From Oceanicaulis sp. HLUCCA04 (lineage in GTDB: Bacteria > Pseudomonadota > Alphaproteobacteria > Caulobacterales > Maricaulaceae), in contig LJSH01000001.1 of NCBI GenBank assembly GCA_001314625.1, positions 310,001 through 374,000 of the forward strand: a DNA stretch of 64,000 nucleotides. The letters are read 5' to 3'. Below the pieces are notes generated by a model, which was not told where the DNA came from, did no database searches, and saw only the letters and a program-made list of their open reading frames with translations. The stretch's first letter is position 1, and every line of letters begins with the position of its first letter. Below, in pieces: positions 36,267 to 45,794 of the stretch. The position numbers and the translations under genes were made by a program.

Positions 36267-36773
36267 ATGCTGGCGCAGTCTGCGGCCATGAAGCATCTCG
36301 CCGCGCCTTTTGCCATACTCTTGGTACTTGCCAGTCCGGCGGCATGGGCTTTTGCGCCTCCGGCGGAAGAAGAGGGGCCAGCTCTGGTGGTTCCCAACGA
36401 TTTGCGCGAGCTCGCGGCGCAGGCTGGTGAACGGCTTGCTCCGCCGGACACGCCGCATCTCGATCTGCCGCCGATTTCCGTGCCGATTACCTACAATGGC
36501 CGGCTGGCTGGCTATTCCAATCTGAATGTGCGTCTTCACCTTCACGATGAGGCGCATATTTCAGCGATCCGCGAACGCCTGCATTTTGTCGTGCACGATC
36601 TGGTGCGCCTTGGACATGCCCATCCCTTCACGCTGGCAGGAGTCGATGATTTCGATGCCGGGCAGACCTATGAACACTGGGACAGCGCGCTTGAGGCGCG
36701 TCTGGGCGAGGGCGTCGTAAGCGAGTTGGAACCACTGGCTGCCAGCATCCTGCTACAGCGCCGCTACCGCTAG
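36267..36773 (+). CDS. Hypothetical exported protein downstream of thiL
   Basis: I do not recognise the family. The 168-residue frame begins three bases after the thiL stop. A signal peptide is visible ([21 protein letters not shown]), which suggests the second ATG at 36288 as an alternative start (161 residues). The mature part has a proline-rich linker followed by a compact domain with [20 protein letters not shown], a histidine-rich patch (RLHLHDEAH) and [17 protein letters not shown]. That alternation of strands and a long helix recalls the periplasmic domain of FliL-like proteins, but this is only a resemblance. It is probably the last gene of the riboflavin-thiamine operon and acts in the periplasm. 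Confidence 0.75.
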   Translation: MLAQSAAMKHLAAPFAILLVLASPAAWAFAPPAEEEGPALVVPNDLRELAAQAGERLAPPDTPHLDLPPISVPITYNGRLAGYSNLNVRLHLHDEAHISAIRERLHFVVHDLVRLGHAHPFTLAGVDDFDAGQTYEHWDSALEARLGEGVVSELEPLAASILLQRRYR

Positions 36774-36787
36774 CTTCCTACTACCGA

Positions 36788-36816
36788 TTGCACCGCCAGT
36801 GCCCATTGGGCATAGT
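36788..36816 (+). promoter_or_regulatory. Candidate sigma70-type promoter of hppA
   Basis: TTGCAC at 36788-36793 and CATAGT at 36811-36816 are spaced by 17 bases, about 100 bases ahead of the hppA ATG. The long leader (about 36824-36919) contains a CCCGT-CAA-CGGG hairpin near 36828 but no riboswitch I can name. Confidence 0.4.
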
Positions 36817-36919
36817 CCGCCCGTCAACGGGAGGGGCTGCCGGCCTTGCGATTCGTCGCAGGCGCCGGATCCGCAGCCAATCCCCCTCAAAAACAAGAAC
36901 GCCAAACGGGGAACCCATT

Positions 36920-39091
36920 ATGAGCATTGAGCTGTGGCTATGGCTGGTCATCGGGGCCGGCATACTGGCCCTGATCTACGGCGCGGTAACTGTCCGCTCC
37001 ATCCTGTCCGCGAGTGCGGGCAATGAACGCATGCAGGAAATCGCCAAGGCAATCCAGGAAGGCGCCAACGCCTATCTGAAGCGTCAATACACCACCATCG
37101 CCATGGTGGGTGCAGTCGTCTTCGTGGCGGTCTTCTTCCTGCTGGGCTGGCAGGTGGCTGTCGGCTTCCTGATCGGTGCCGTCCTGTCCGGTGTTGCCGG
37201 CTTTATCGGCATGCTGGTTTCGGTACGCGCCAATGTGCGCACGACCGAGGCTTCACGCACCGGGCTTGCCGCCGGTCTGTCGATGGCCTTCAAGTCCGGG
37301 GCCGTTACGGGCATGCTCGTTGCCGGTCTCGCCCTCCTGTCTGTGGTGGTCTACTATTTCATCCTGACCGGCCTGATGGGCTTTGAGCCTGTCAGCCGCA
37401 CCGTGATCGATTCGCTGGTAGCCCTGGGCTTCGGCGCATCGCTGATATCGATCTTCGCCCGTCTGGGCGGCGGCATCTTCACCAAGGGTGCGGATGTCGG
37501 CGGCGACATGGTCGGCAAGGTCGAGGCGGGCATCCCCGAGGATGACCCCCGAAATGCTGCCACCATCGCGGACAATGTCGGCGACAATGTCGGCGACTGT
37601 GCCGGCATGGCGGCGGACCTGTTCGAGACCTATGCCGTGACCATCGTCGCGACGATGGTGCTCGCCTCCATCTTCTTCCGCACGCTGGTGGGCGACGTGA
37701 CCGTCGCCACGATGATGCTCTATCCGCTCGCCATTGGCGGCGTGTGCATCATTGCCTCGATCATTGCGACGTATTTCGTGCGTCTTTCCAAGGGTTCGCG
37801 CAACGTCATGGGCGCGCTCTACAAAGGCTTTGTGGCGTCGGCCTTGCTGGCGCTCGTGGGCGTCGCCGGTGTGACCTGGTCGCTGATCGGCTTTGATACC
37901 GAGATCGTCACGTCTACCGGCACCAGCTTTAGCGGTCTGGACCTGTTCCTGTGCGGACTGGCGGGCCTTCTGGTCACCGGCGCGATTGTGTGGATCACAG
38001 AGTACTATACCGGCGTCGATTTCCGCCCGGTGAAGTCGGTCGCCCAGGCGTCGGAGTCCGGTCACGGCACCAACGTGATCCAGGGTCTGGCGGTGTCACT
38101 GGAATCCACCGCGCTTCCGGCGCTGACGATCATTGTCGGCATCCTTGTCACCTTCAACCTGGCGGGCCTGTTCGGCATCGCCATCGCTGTCACCACGATG
38201 CTGGCCCTGGCGGGTATTGTCGTGGCGCTCGATGCGTTTGGTCCGGTGACCGACAATGCCGGCGGCATCGCGGAGATGGCTGATCTTGACAGCTCGGTGC
38301 GTGAAACGACCGACACACTCGATGCGGTCGGTAACACCACCAAGGCCGTCACCAAGGGCTATGCCATCGGTTCGGCCGGCCTCGGCGCACTGGTGCTGTT
38401 TGCCGCCTTTACCGAAGATCTGAGCTATTTCGCCGCCAACCCCGCAGAGTATCCGTTCTTTGCCGGTGTGTCGGTCGATTTCGCCCTGTCGAACCCGTAT
38501 GTCGTTGTGGGCCTGTTCTTCGGCGGCCTGCTGCCCTTCCTGTTCAGCGGCATGTCGATGATGGCCGTGGGCCGTGCAGCTGAGGCGGTCGTGGCCGAGG
38601 TTCGCCGCCAGTTCCGCGAGAACCCCGGCATCATGACGTTCGAGACCAAGCCGGACTATGGCCGTGCGGTCGACATGCTCACCCGGGCAGCCATTCGCGA
38701 GATGATCGTGCCGTCACTGCTTCCGGTGCTGTCACCGATCGTGCTGTTCTTTGTCATCTGGTTTGTCGGCGGTGCAGAGCTTGGCTTCAACGAGGCGGGC
38801 AAGGCCGATGCCCTGGCCGCTGTCGGTGCCATGCTGCTCGGCGTGATCGTGACCGGCCTGTTCGTGGCCATCTCGATGACCTCGGGCGGTGGCGCCTGGG
38901 ACAATGCCAAGAAGTATATCGAGGATGGCAATCACGGTGGCAAAGGCTCGGAGGCTCACAAGGCCGCCGTGACCGGTGACACCGTGGGTGATCCCTATAA
39001 GGACACGGCAGGCCCTGCCGTGAACCCGATGATCAAGATCACCAATATCGTCGCGCTGCTTCTGCTGGCTGTGCTGGCAGGCGCCGCCTAG
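36920..39091 (+). CDS. hppA: Membrane-bound proton-translocating pyrophosphatase HppA (K+-independent type)
   Basis: Couples hydrolysis of pyrophosphate to proton export across the inner membrane. The catalytic loop [20 protein letters not shown], the continuation [20 protein letters not shown], and about 16 membrane helices over 723 residues are typical. [10 protein letters not shown] carries lysine where potassium-dependent enzymes have alanine, so this is the K+-independent H+-pumping class. The ATG at 36920 is used; the upstream open frame is leader. An intrinsic terminator follows the gene. Confidence 0.96.
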   Translation: MSIELWLWLVIGAGILALIYGAVTVRSILSASAGNERMQEIAKAIQEGANAYLKRQYTTIAMVGAVVFVAVFFLLGWQVAVGFLIGAVLSGVAGFIGMLVSVRANVRTTEASRTGLAAGLSMAFKSGAVTGMLVAGLALLSVVVYYFILTGLMGFEPVSRTVIDSLVALGFGASLISIFARLGGGIFTKGADVGGDMVGKVEAGIPEDDPRNAATIADNVGDNVGDCAGMAADLFETYAVTIVATMVLASIFFRTLVGDVTVATMMLYPLAIGGVCIIASIIATYFVRLSKGSRNVMGALYKGFVASALLALVGVAGVTWSLIGFDTEIVTSTGTSFSGLDLFLCGLAGLLVTGAIVWITEYYTGVDFRPVKSVAQASESGHGTNVIQGLAVSLESTALPALTIIVGILVTFNLAGLFGIAIAVTTMLALAGIVVALDAFGPVTDNAGGIAEMADLDSSVRETTDTLDAVGNTTKAVTKGYAIGSAGLGALVLFAAFTEDLSYFAANPAEYPFFAGVSVDFALSNPYVVVGLFFGGLLPFLFSGMSMMAVGRAAEAVVAEVRRQFRENPGIMTFETKPDYGRAVDMLTRAAIREMIVPSLLPVLSPIVLFFVIWFVGGAELGFNEAGKADALAAVGAMLLGVIVTGLFVAISMTSGGGAWDNAKKYIEDGNHGGKGSEAHKAAVTGDTVGDPYKDTAGPAVNPMIKITNIVALLLLAVLAGAA

Positions 39092-39114
39092 GGCGAAACC
39101 TGAACTACCCAATG

Positions 39115-39145
39115 AAAAGCCCCGGCATCGCTGCCGGGGCTTTTT
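39115..39145. terminator. Intrinsic terminator after hppA, probably bidirectional
   Basis: A 13-bp stem (AAAAGCCCCGGCA with TGCCGGGGCTTTT) and a 4-base loop, followed by T on the plus strand and by a T-run on the minus strand from the A-block. It lies in the gap between convergent hppA and bamE and can serve both. Confidence 0.9.
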
Positions 39146-39172
39146 ATGTTCTGCTGCCTTGAAGTCCGGGCG

Positions 39173-39676
39173 CTAGTCGTTGCGGCGAGGGCCGCCAGCA
39201 CCGCCAGGAAGGTTTTCCTGTTCGCCAAGCTGATCGGTGGGTAGGCGCCCGACATTGCCGAGCACCTGCTCAAGCAAGGTCAGTTCGCGTCCGCGCGTCG
39301 GAGTGGTGCGTGAGACGTAGTTCACGTCACGCGAATCGGAGGCGTCAAACTCGGTGACTTCAGTCACCACGCCGTCGGCGTCGAACTCGACAGCGATAAC
39401 GCGCCGGGCCAGGGTGGTCGGGCGCAGATAGGACAGGTATTCGCGCGTGTCGGTGATGTAGTACCAGGTATTGTCCTCAAACGTGCCGCGGACAGACGGG
39501 CTGCCCAGAGTGGCCAAAAGGGTGGCCTCGGTATCTTCGCCGACCTGAATTTCCGGCACTTCGCCGTCAGTATAGCGATAGCCGTGCGTGCGCAGTGTGG
39601 GATTGCAGGCCGTCAGGACCATCGCGCCCAGCGTTACGCCGGCGACGGTCAACATGCGCATGGATTTGCGGTTCAT
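39173..39676 (-). CDS. bamE: Outer membrane protein assembly factor BamE (SmpA/OmlA) lipoprotein
   Basis: Small lipoprotein of the BAM complex that inserts beta-barrel proteins in the outer membrane. The signal peptide ends in the lipobox LTAC. The mature part has the BamE motifs VGEDTEATLLATLGSPS, NTWYYITDTREY and RRVIAVEFDADGVV. The ATG at 39676 gives 167 residues and has GGAGG upstream; the open frame to 39736 is not needed. It is divergent from the cytochrome bc1 chaperone gene, a conserved alphaproteobacterial arrangement. Confidence 0.93.
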   Translation of the reverse strand: MNRKSMRMLTVAGVTLGAMVLTACNPTLRTHGYRYTDGEVPEIQVGEDTEATLLATLGSPSVRGTFEDNTWYYITDTREYLSYLRPTTLARRVIAVEFDADGVVTEVTEFDASDSRDVNYVSRTTPTRGRELTLLEQVLGNVGRLPTDQLGEQENLPGGAGGPRRND

Positions 39677-39797
39677 ATGCGTTCTGGCCTCCATAGCCTC
39701 ACCTGCAGGTGCGTCAGCACGCCCACTGGCGCGCATGATGCTTTTGACCTACCTGTCACGCACCCTAGCGTCTAGTCCCGCCTTCAGGGAGTGCCAA

Positions 39798-40337
39798 TTG
39801 CAATTTCTGCAGAAACTCTTCCGGCCAGACCCGGTCAAAGCCCGCGCGCAGCAGCTCTATGAGGGCGTATTGGTTCACGCGCGCAACCCTGTGCTCTACG
39901 GCGAAGCGGGTGTGCCGGATACTGTGGACGGGCGTTTTGACATGATTGTCCTTCACGCTGCGCTGGTCATGCGCCGCCTTCGTGAAGAAGGCCCGGACGG
40001 GCAAAACCTCGCCCAGGCCCTGTTCGGCCGCCTGTTTGATGACATGGACGCCGCGCTGCGCGAAATGGGCATTGGTGACATGAGCGTGGGCAAGAAGATC
40101 AAGGCCATGGCCGAAGCCTTTTACGGCCGGGCGTCTGCCTATGATGCGGCGCTCAAGGCCAATGACGCAGACGCCCTGAAAGACGTGCTCTGGCGCAATC
40201 TTTTCGATAACAGCTCCATGCACGAAGCGGTGGCCGGCGACCTTGCCCGGTATGCCCTTGATGCGGACCGCCATATCCGCTCCATTCCCGCTGAAGCGCT
40301 GCTGGCAGGTGAGCTGGGATCGGCGTCTGCCGCCTGA
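39798..40337 (+). CDS. Ubiquinol-cytochrome c chaperone family protein (CBP3/UQCC1-like)
   Basis: Assembly factor of the cytochrome bc1 complex, related to mitochondrial CBP3. Diagnostic are ARNPVLYGEAGVPDTVDGRF then DMIVLHAALVMRRLR, FGRLFDDMDAALREMGIGD, MSVGKKIKAMAEAFYGR and NLFDNSS. The start is a TTG at 39798 with AGGGAG seven bases upstream, giving 179 residues; a longer open frame crosses the bamE start region and is not supported. The DUF177 gene that often stands between this gene and plsX is missing. Confidence 0.9.
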   Translation: MQFLQKLFRPDPVKARAQQLYEGVLVHARNPVLYGEAGVPDTVDGRFDMIVLHAALVMRRLREEGPDGQNLAQALFGRLFDDMDAALREMGIGDMSVGKKIKAMAEAFYGRASAYDAALKANDADALKDVLWRNLFDNSSMHEAVAGDLARYALDADRHIRSIPAEALLAGELGSASAA

Positions 40338-40465
40338 CCGGATTATTCCCAGCCGTGCGGCGATGTTGCATCGGGCCGGTCAATCGGTAAGTTGCGGGCC
40401 TTCGCTTCGGGCTGGGGCCGATATGGCACCGGAGCGGGACAGGATCTACGTTTCCGGACCCCTTT

Positions 40466-41542
40466 ATGAACTCAGAGCTGGTACTTTCCCTGGATGCCAT
40501 GGGTGGCGATCACGCACCCGGCATCGTCGTTGACGGCGCGGCAGCATTTCTCAAAGGCCGCCGCCGGAAGGTGCGCCTGCTGTTTCATGGCGACGAGGCA
40601 CGGCTGCGTCCCCTGATCAATGCGCACCCCGATCTGGTCGCGGTCAGCGAGATATTTCATACCGATAGTGAAGTCGACATGTCCGCCAAACCGTCCGACG
40701 CGGTGCGGCGCTCGCGCGGCTCATCCATGTGGAATGCAGTCCACGCCATACGTGATGGCAAGGCCCAGGTGGCTGTCTCTGCAGGCAATACCGGCGCCCT
40801 GATGGCCATCTCAAAAGTGTGCCTGCGCATGAAGGCTGGCGTTCACCGCCCGGCCATTGCCGCCAGCTGGCCGGTGCCGAAAGGCTTCTGTACGGTTCTC
40901 GATGTGGGCGCAAATGTTCAGTGCACACCCGCCCAGCTGGTCGAATTTGCCATCATGGGTGAGGCTTTTCACCGGGCCGTGCATCGCAACAAGCGCCCTA
41001 CGGTAGGTATGCTCAATGTCGGCCAGGAAGAGCTGAAAGGTAATGACATCGTGCGGGACGCCGATGCCTTGCTGCGTGCCGCCGGGCTGGACATGGACTA
41101 TCGCGGTTATGTCGAAGGCAATGATATTTCGGTCGGTACGACTGACGTGGTTGTGACCGACGGGTTCACCGGCAATATCGCGCTGAAAACGGCCGAGGGC
41201 ACCGCGCGCCTGGTGGCAGGTTGGGTGCGCGAAGCGCTCACCAGCTCAGTCATTGCAAGACTGGCTGCGGTCCTGTTGCAGCTCGGCGCGCTGGATCAGT
41301 TGCGCGCCAAGATGGACCCCAACAACGTCAACGGAGGTGTGTTTCTGGGCCTCAATGGTGTGGTCGTCAAAAGCCATGGCGGAACAAATGCTGCAGGTTT
41401 CGCCACGGCACTGCGTATCGCTCTGGAGTTGGCCGACAGCGCCTTCCTGAACGAGATCGAGCAGAACCTCGCCTTGCTCGAAGCCGCTCAGGAGCGCGAA
41501 CTTGCAGCTACAGCCACGCAAGGTCAGGAGGTGACCGCTTGA
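40466..41542 (+). CDS. plsX: Phosphate acyltransferase PlsX
   Basis: Converts acyl-ACP to acyl phosphate at the start of phospholipid synthesis. [34 protein letters not shown] and [16 protein letters not shown] are family signatures; 358 residues is normal. The ATG lies in a 128-base gap after the chaperone gene. The stop overlaps the fabH TTG by four bases, as plsX-fabH pairs usually are tightly linked. Confidence 0.96.
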   Translation: MNSELVLSLDAMGGDHAPGIVVDGAAAFLKGRRRKVRLLFHGDEARLRPLINAHPDLVAVSEIFHTDSEVDMSAKPSDAVRRSRGSSMWNAVHAIRDGKAQVAVSAGNTGALMAISKVCLRMKAGVHRPAIAASWPVPKGFCTVLDVGANVQCTPAQLVEFAIMGEAFHRAVHRNKRPTVGMLNVGQEELKGNDIVRDADALLRAAGLDMDYRGYVEGNDISVGTTDVVVTDGFTGNIALKTAEGTARLVAGWVREALTSSVIARLAAVLLQLGALDQLRAKMDPNNVNGGVFLGLNGVVVKSHGGTNAAGFATALRIALELADSAFLNEIEQNLALLEAAQERELAATATQGQEVTA

Positions 41543-42501
41543 CCGCCATCCGATCACGTATCGCCGGCATAGGCACCTATTTGCCCGAGCGCGTGATGCT
41601 CAATGCCGAGATGTCGAGCTTTATCGAAACCAGCGATGAGTGGATCCGCGAACGCACCGGCATTAGCCAGCGTTATATCGCAGCGGACGGTGAGTTCACG
41701 TCCGATCTCGCCACCCACGCCTCCCGCGCGGCGCTCGCCCACGCACAGATGGACGCCAGCGAGATAGACCTGATCGTTCTGGCAACGGCGACTCCTGATC
41801 TGACATTCCCGGCAACCGCCACGATGGTTCAGGAGAAGCTAGGTATCCGCCACGGGGCGGCCTTCGACATCCAGGCCGTGTGCTCGGGCTTTCTGTATGC
41901 GCTGGCAACCGCCGACAATTTCATCAAGGCCGGTCAGGCCACCAACGCGCTGGTTATCGGCGCAGAGACTTTCTCGCGCATCCTCGACTGGACCGACCGG
42001 ACGACCTGTGTGCTCTTCGGCGACGGGGCAGGGGCGATGGTGCTGTCTGCAGCCAATGAGGGCGAGGGGCTGATCAAGACCCATTTGCGCTCTGACGGAC
42101 AGTTCTGCGACCTTCTGTATGTCGATGGCGGGCCATCACGCACAAAAACCGTCGGCCATCTGCGCATGCAGGGCAATCAGGTTTTCCGCCACGCCGTCGG
42201 CAAGATCGCCGGTTCCATGGAGGAGCTGTCAGAACTGGCCGGCATCGCGATCAGCGATATCGACTGGTTCGTGCCGCATCAGGCAAATCAGCGGATTCTG
42301 GAAGGCGTCGCCAAACGGCTCTCAATTCCCGTGGAGAAGGTCATTTCCACAGTCGGTCAGCACGGCAACACCTCGGCCGCGTCTATCCCTTTGGCGTTCG
42401 ACACAGCCGTCAAGGACGGACGCATCAAGCGCGGCGATCTGGTGCTGATGGAAGCGCTGGGCGGCGGGTTCACATGGGGCGCCGCTTTAGCAAGATATTG
42501 A
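41539..42501 (+). CDS. fabH: 3-oxoacyl-[acyl-carrier-protein] synthase III FabH
   Basis: Initiates fatty acid synthesis by condensing acetyl-CoA with malonyl-ACP. The catalytic triad is complete: cysteine in [13 protein letters not shown], histidine in [12 protein letters not shown] and asparagine in [13 protein letters not shown]. The 320-residue length uses a TTG at 41539 with GGAGG seven bases upstream, overlapping the plsX stop; the much longer upstream frame is a shadow inside plsX. Confidence 0.96.
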   Translation: MTAIRSRIAGIGTYLPERVMLNAEMSSFIETSDEWIRERTGISQRYIAADGEFTSDLATHASRAALAHAQMDASEIDLIVLATATPDLTFPATATMVQEKLGIRHGAAFDIQAVCSGFLYALATADNFIKAGQATNALVIGAETFSRILDWTDRTTCVLFGDGAGAMVLSAANEGEGLIKTHLRSDGQFCDLLYVDGGPSRTKTVGHLRMQGNQVFRHAVGKIAGSMEELSELAGIAISDIDWFVPHQANQRILEGVAKRLSIPVEKVISTVGQHGNTSAASIPLAFDTAVKDGRIKRGDLVLMEALGGGFTWGAALARY

Positions 42502-42521
42502 CCGTGAACGTATGGTTAACA

Positions 42522-42551
42522 TTGACCGCTGCGCCTGCTAGGGCATAACGT
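42522..42551 (+). promoter_or_regulatory. Candidate promoter of ihfA with upstream direct repeat
   Basis: TTGACC at 42522-42527 and TAACGT at 42546-42551 are 18 bases apart in the fabH-ihfA gap. The octamer ATTGACCG occurs twice, at 42498 and 42521, so two overlapping -35 elements or an operator are possible. Motif match only. Confidence 0.45.
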
Positions 42552-42583
42552 CCATTATCGAATTTAAAACCGGGGAGTTTGCA

Positions 42584-42886
42584 ATGACGGGCAAGACACT
42601 TACCCGCGCGGATCTGGCTGATGCGATCCATCGTGATATCGGTGTTTCCAGGCAGGAATCGGCGCAACTGGTTGAGGCTGTGCTCGACATGGTGTCTGAC
42701 ACGCTGGTCAAGGGAGAGACGGTCAAGCTCTCTTCCTTCGGCTCTTTCCAGCTTCGTGAGAAAAATGGCCGGGTAGGGCGCAACCCGAAAACGGGTGAGG
42801 AAGTGCCGATTGATCCCCGCCGTGTGCTGGTGTTCAAGCCGTCGCAGGTTCTCAAGGAGCGGATCGACAACGCCCTGTCGAAGTAG
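42584..42886 (+). CDS. ihfA: Integration host factor alpha subunit IhfA
   Basis: DNA-bending nucleoid protein of the HU/IHF family. [20 protein letters not shown], the beta-arm region [20 protein letters not shown] and [20 protein letters not shown] identify the alpha subunit; length is 100 residues. GGGGAG lies ahead of the ATG. It is followed after 11 bases by a MerR-type gene, an order typical of alphaproteobacteria. Confidence 0.96.
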   Translation: MTGKTLTRADLADAIHRDIGVSRQESAQLVEAVLDMVSDTLVKGETVKLSSFGSFQLREKNGRVGRNPKTGEEVPIDPRRVLVFKPSQVLKERIDNALSK

Positions 42887-42897
42887 GACACAATTTC

Positions 42898-43341
42898 GTG
42901 GCAAAATCGGCCGAAGCCTATCGCACGATCTCGGAAGCCGCCGCCGAGGTAGATCTGCCCGCGCATGTGCTGCGTTTCTGGGAAACGAAATTCGCCCAGC
43001 TCAAGCCGGTAAAGCACAAGAACGGCCGCAGGCTGTACCGCCCGCAAGATATTGCCCTCCTCAAGGGGCTGCGCCGTCTTCTCTATGCTGAAGGCCACAC
43101 CATCAAGGGAGCGCAGAAATATCTGCGCGATAACGGCGTGGCCGCTGTCGCCGCTCTGGCTGATGGTGGCGAGCTCGCTGCACCGGTACCTGCATCCGCC
43201 GCTAACACCGCAACGGAGAGTTCGGCAGCATCGGTGCCCGCCGCGATGAAAGCAGACTCGATCAACGCCCTCAAATCGGCCCTGTCGCGCGTGGAGCAGG
43301 CCAAGGCGCGGCTCGACAAGGCCCTGGCTGCTCGCAGCTAG
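42898..43341 (+). CDS. MerR family transcriptional regulator
   Basis: The N-terminal winged-helix domain ([20 protein letters not shown], then [20 protein letters not shown]) is a MerR HTH. The second half (residues 85-147) is Ala-rich low-complexity sequence ending in a helical stretch [21 protein letters not shown], probably for dimerisation. No effector-binding cysteines are visible, so the signal it senses is unknown. The GTG start at 42898 lies 11 bases after ihfA, and the two are probably co-transcribed. Confidence 0.9.
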   Translation: MAKSAEAYRTISEAAAEVDLPAHVLRFWETKFAQLKPVKHKNGRRLYRPQDIALLKGLRRLLYAEGHTIKGAQKYLRDNGVAAVAALADGGELAAPVPASAANTATESSAASVPAAMKADSINALKSALSRVEQAKARLDKALAARS

Positions 43342-43435
43342 TTCTGGCTGGAAACCCGTGTTGCCAATGGCGTAATCGCCAGCCTATAAGACCGCTCCTT
43401 CGCTCTACCCCCCTTGCGAAGGTGCATAAATGAGT

Positions 43436-43512
43436 CGGAGCGTAGCGCAGCCCGGTAGCGCACTTGTCTGGGGGACAAGGGGTCGTGGGTTCGAATCCCG
43501 CCGCTCCGACCA
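43436..43512 (+). tRNA. tRNA-Pro (anticodon GGG)
   Basis: A complete 77-base cloverleaf. The acceptor stem is CGGAGCG with CGCTCCG, the discriminator is A and CCA is encoded. The D-loop has AGCCCGGTAGC, the anticodon stem CTTGT/ACAAG encloses the loop CTGGGGG (anticodon GGG), and the T-arm is GTGGGTTCGAATCCCGC. A T-run follows immediately. No duplicated attachment site or integrase is seen nearby. Confidence 0.97.
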
Positions 43513-43526
43513 TTTTTCCTTTACTG

Positions 43527-44669
43527 TCAGACCTGATCCAGCGCCTGCTCCAGATCGGCCCACAGGTCTTCGACATCCTCAAGCCCGATAGACAGGCGAA
43601 GAAGCGCGCCTTCGGCCTTCCACGGGGTGGCAGTGCGCCTGATCTGACGATCGCAGGCCAGGGCCAGGCTTTCATATCCGCCCCAGGAAAACCCGATACC
43701 GAAGAGGTTGAGCAGGTCCACCACCGCTTCTCCCTCACGCGCACCAATGCCGTTGAGCACAAAAGAGAAGCAGCCCGCCGCACCGGAAAAATCGCGCTTG
43801 TACAGCGCGTGATCAGGGTGTGAGGGCAAAGCCGGGTGCAAGACGCGGGCGATTTTCGGGTGCGCCTCCAGCCGCCGGGCAATCTCCAGTGACGCGGCCT
43901 CGGCCCGTTCCAGCCGCAAGGGCAGGGTGCGCAGCCCCCTGAGCGCGAGGAAGGCGTCGTCGGGAGATACATGCAGGCCGTAGAGCTTTTCCCGGTCTGC
44001 CAGCTTTTTGGCCGCTTCGCCGCGTGCCGCGACCGAGCCCATCAGAAAATCAGAATGCCCGCCGACATATTTGGTCAGTGCCTGCGCCGCATAATCAATG
44101 CCCATCTCGAGCGGGTTCATCAGCAGGCCTGCGGTCCACGTGTCATCAATGACGGTCGGCACGCCGGCATTCCGGGCGGCCTGCGCGATGGCGGGCACGT
44201 CCTGCAGCTCAAACGTCAGAGAGCTGGGCGATTCCAGTGCAATAAGAGCCGTACTTGATGTAATAAGTAAGGCGATGCCGGACCCGATTTGCGGATCGTA
44301 ATATACAGGCGTTACGCCAAGGCGCGGTAATTCCTCGTCGCAGAACCGGCGCACGGGACCATACACACCGTCACTGATCAACGCTTCGCCCGGTCCCTTG
44401 ATCGCTGTGCGGATCGCCAGAACGACGGACGCGAGGCCCGATGGTGCCAACGCGCAGTGGTCTGCGCCGTAAATGCCGCGAATCGCGGCACGCAGTTCTC
44501 CATTCGGGGCGACGCCGCCGCGGCCATAGTGACGCCGCGTACCTGTGGGTTCATAAAGCTCTGACGTGGAAGGAGCCAGAACCGTGGACGCGCGCTTGAT
44601 AGCCGGATTGACGAGACCGTCACCCTCATCGCTGCGCCCGGAATGGATGATGCGCGTATCGCGTTTCAT
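43527..44669 (-). CDS. metC: Cystathionine beta-lyase MetC
   Basis: PLP enzyme that cleaves cystathionine to homocysteine, pyruvate and ammonia in methionine synthesis. The family core is visible in [34 protein letters not shown] and the PLP lysine region [18 protein letters not shown]; the C-terminal [14 protein letters not shown] is typical of bacterial MetC. The 380-residue length fits. It is divergent from the aapJ-like gene. Confidence 0.92.
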   Translation of the reverse strand: MKRDTRIIHSGRSDEGDGLVNPAIKRASTVLAPSTSELYEPTGTRRHYGRGGVAPNGELRAAIRGIYGADHCALAPSGLASVVLAIRTAIKGPGEALISDGVYGPVRRFCDEELPRLGVTPVYYDPQIGSGIALLITSSTALIALESPSSLTFELQDVPAIAQAARNAGVPTVIDDTWTAGLLMNPLEMGIDYAAQALTKYVGGHSDFLMGSVAARGEAAKKLADREKLYGLHVSPDDAFLALRGLRTLPLRLERAEAASLEIARRLEAHPKIARVLHPALPSHPDHALYKRDFSGAAGCFSFVLNGIGAREGEAVVDLLNLFGIGFSWGGYESLALACDRQIRRTATPWKAEGALLRLSIGLEDVEDLWADLEQALDQV

Positions 44670-44732
44670 GTCGACGCCGAGGCTCCTCTTCGCTAAACCA
44701 ATATTCTGTCAGCCTTTAGGGCGGACCGCACC

Positions 44733-45794
44733 ATGACGCCAATAGCTTTCTTCGACTTTCTCCTGCCGCGCCGCCTCGCGCGGGCAGCAACCGCGTTTGC
44801 GCTCGGTTTCACCGTATCACAGAGCCAGACGGCCGAGCTGGGCACGCAGATGTATGAGCTGCGCGAACGCGGGACGCTGCGATGCGGCGTGGACACGGGT
44901 CTGCAAGGCTTTGCCCGGCAGGACGAGGAGGGCAACTGGTCGGGCTTCGAGGTGGATCTGTGCCGCGCCTATGCAGCAGCGTTTCTGGGCGATGCAGACC
45001 GCGTCGATCTGGTTCCGCTGACGACACAGGCGCGCCTTGACGCGCTGGGCGAAGGCGAGGTGGACATTCTGCTTCGCAACACGACCTGGACCCTCTCGCG
45101 CGACGCCATCGAACGCTTCACCTTTGCCGGCGTCTATTATTATGACGGGCAGGGGTTTCTGGTGCCCCGCGATCTGGCGATTACCAGCGCGCGCGAGCTT
45201 GACGGCGCGCGCATCTGCGTGATGCGCGATACGACAACGGCGCTCAATCTCGCCGACTATGCTGCCACGCATGAACTGACTTTCCAGCTGGTCGAGGTGG
45301 ATACGGTGCGCGACGGGATCAACGCCTATGACCGGGGCGAGTGTGATGCCCTCAGTAACGACCTGTCAGGGCTTGCCGGAATGCGCATGACGCTCGAAGA
45401 GCCCGAATTGCACGTCATCCTGCCCGATGTCATCTCCAAGGAGCCCTTGAGCGCTGTCGTCGCGTCGCGTGACGAGAAATTTGCCGATGCGGTGCGCTGG
45501 GTGCTCCACGCCGTGGTCGCAGCGGAAGAGTATGGCGTCACCGGCGCCAATGCCTCGGAACTGGCCGAAACAAGTACCAGCGCTGAAGTGCGCCGGTTGC
45601 TGGGCGCGGAAGGGGCGCTGGCCGAAGGCCTGTTCCTCGATGCGCAATTTGCCCTGCGCGCCATCGAGGCGGGCGGCAATTACGGCGAGATGTTTGAACG
45701 CAATCTTGGCGTCAGCTCGGGACTAAGCTTAAGACGCGGTATCAACGCGCAATGGAATGAAGGAGGCCTGATGTATGCGCCTCCCTTCCGCTAG
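44733..45794 (+). CDS. General L-amino-acid ABC transporter binding protein, AapJ/BztA-like (orphan)
   Basis: A 353-residue periplasmic binding protein of the polar amino acid family. Motifs shared with AapJ include RGTLRCGVDTGLQGFARQDE, WSGFEVDLCRAYAAAFLGD, DILLRNTTWTLSRD and the C-terminal GGNYGEMFERNLG with LRRGINAQW. A long n-region followed by a hydrophobic stretch serves as signal peptide. In Rhizobium this gene lies next to metC and heads aapJQMP; here metC is the neighbour but no permease or ATPase gene follows. Its stop shares CTAG with that of cysK. Confidence 0.92.
   Translation: MTPIAFFDFLLPRRLARAATAFALGFTVSQSQTAELGTQMYELRERGTLRCGVDTGLQGFARQDEEGNWSGFEVDLCRAYAAAFLGDADRVDLVPLTTQARLDALGEGEVDILLRNTTWTLSRDAIERFTFAGVYYYDGQGFLVPRDLAITSARELDGARICVMRDTTTALNLADYAATHELTFQLVEVDTVRDGINAYDRGECDALSNDLSGLAGMRMTLEEPELHVILPDVISKEPLSAVVASRDEKFADAVRWVLHAVVAAEEYGVTGANASELAETSTSAEVRRLLGAEGALAEGLFLDAQFALRAIEAGGNYGEMFERNLGVSSGLSLRRGINAQWNEGGLMYAPPFR

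Noticed and set aside
41221-41538. Long N-terminal extension of FabH inside plsX
   Set aside because: The region is clearly plsX in another frame; FabH similarity begins at the TTG at 41539, which has a good GGAGG.
43400-43560. tRNA-Pro as an integration site for a mobile element
   Set aside because: No integrase, no repeated 3' tRNA end and no composition change were seen on either side.
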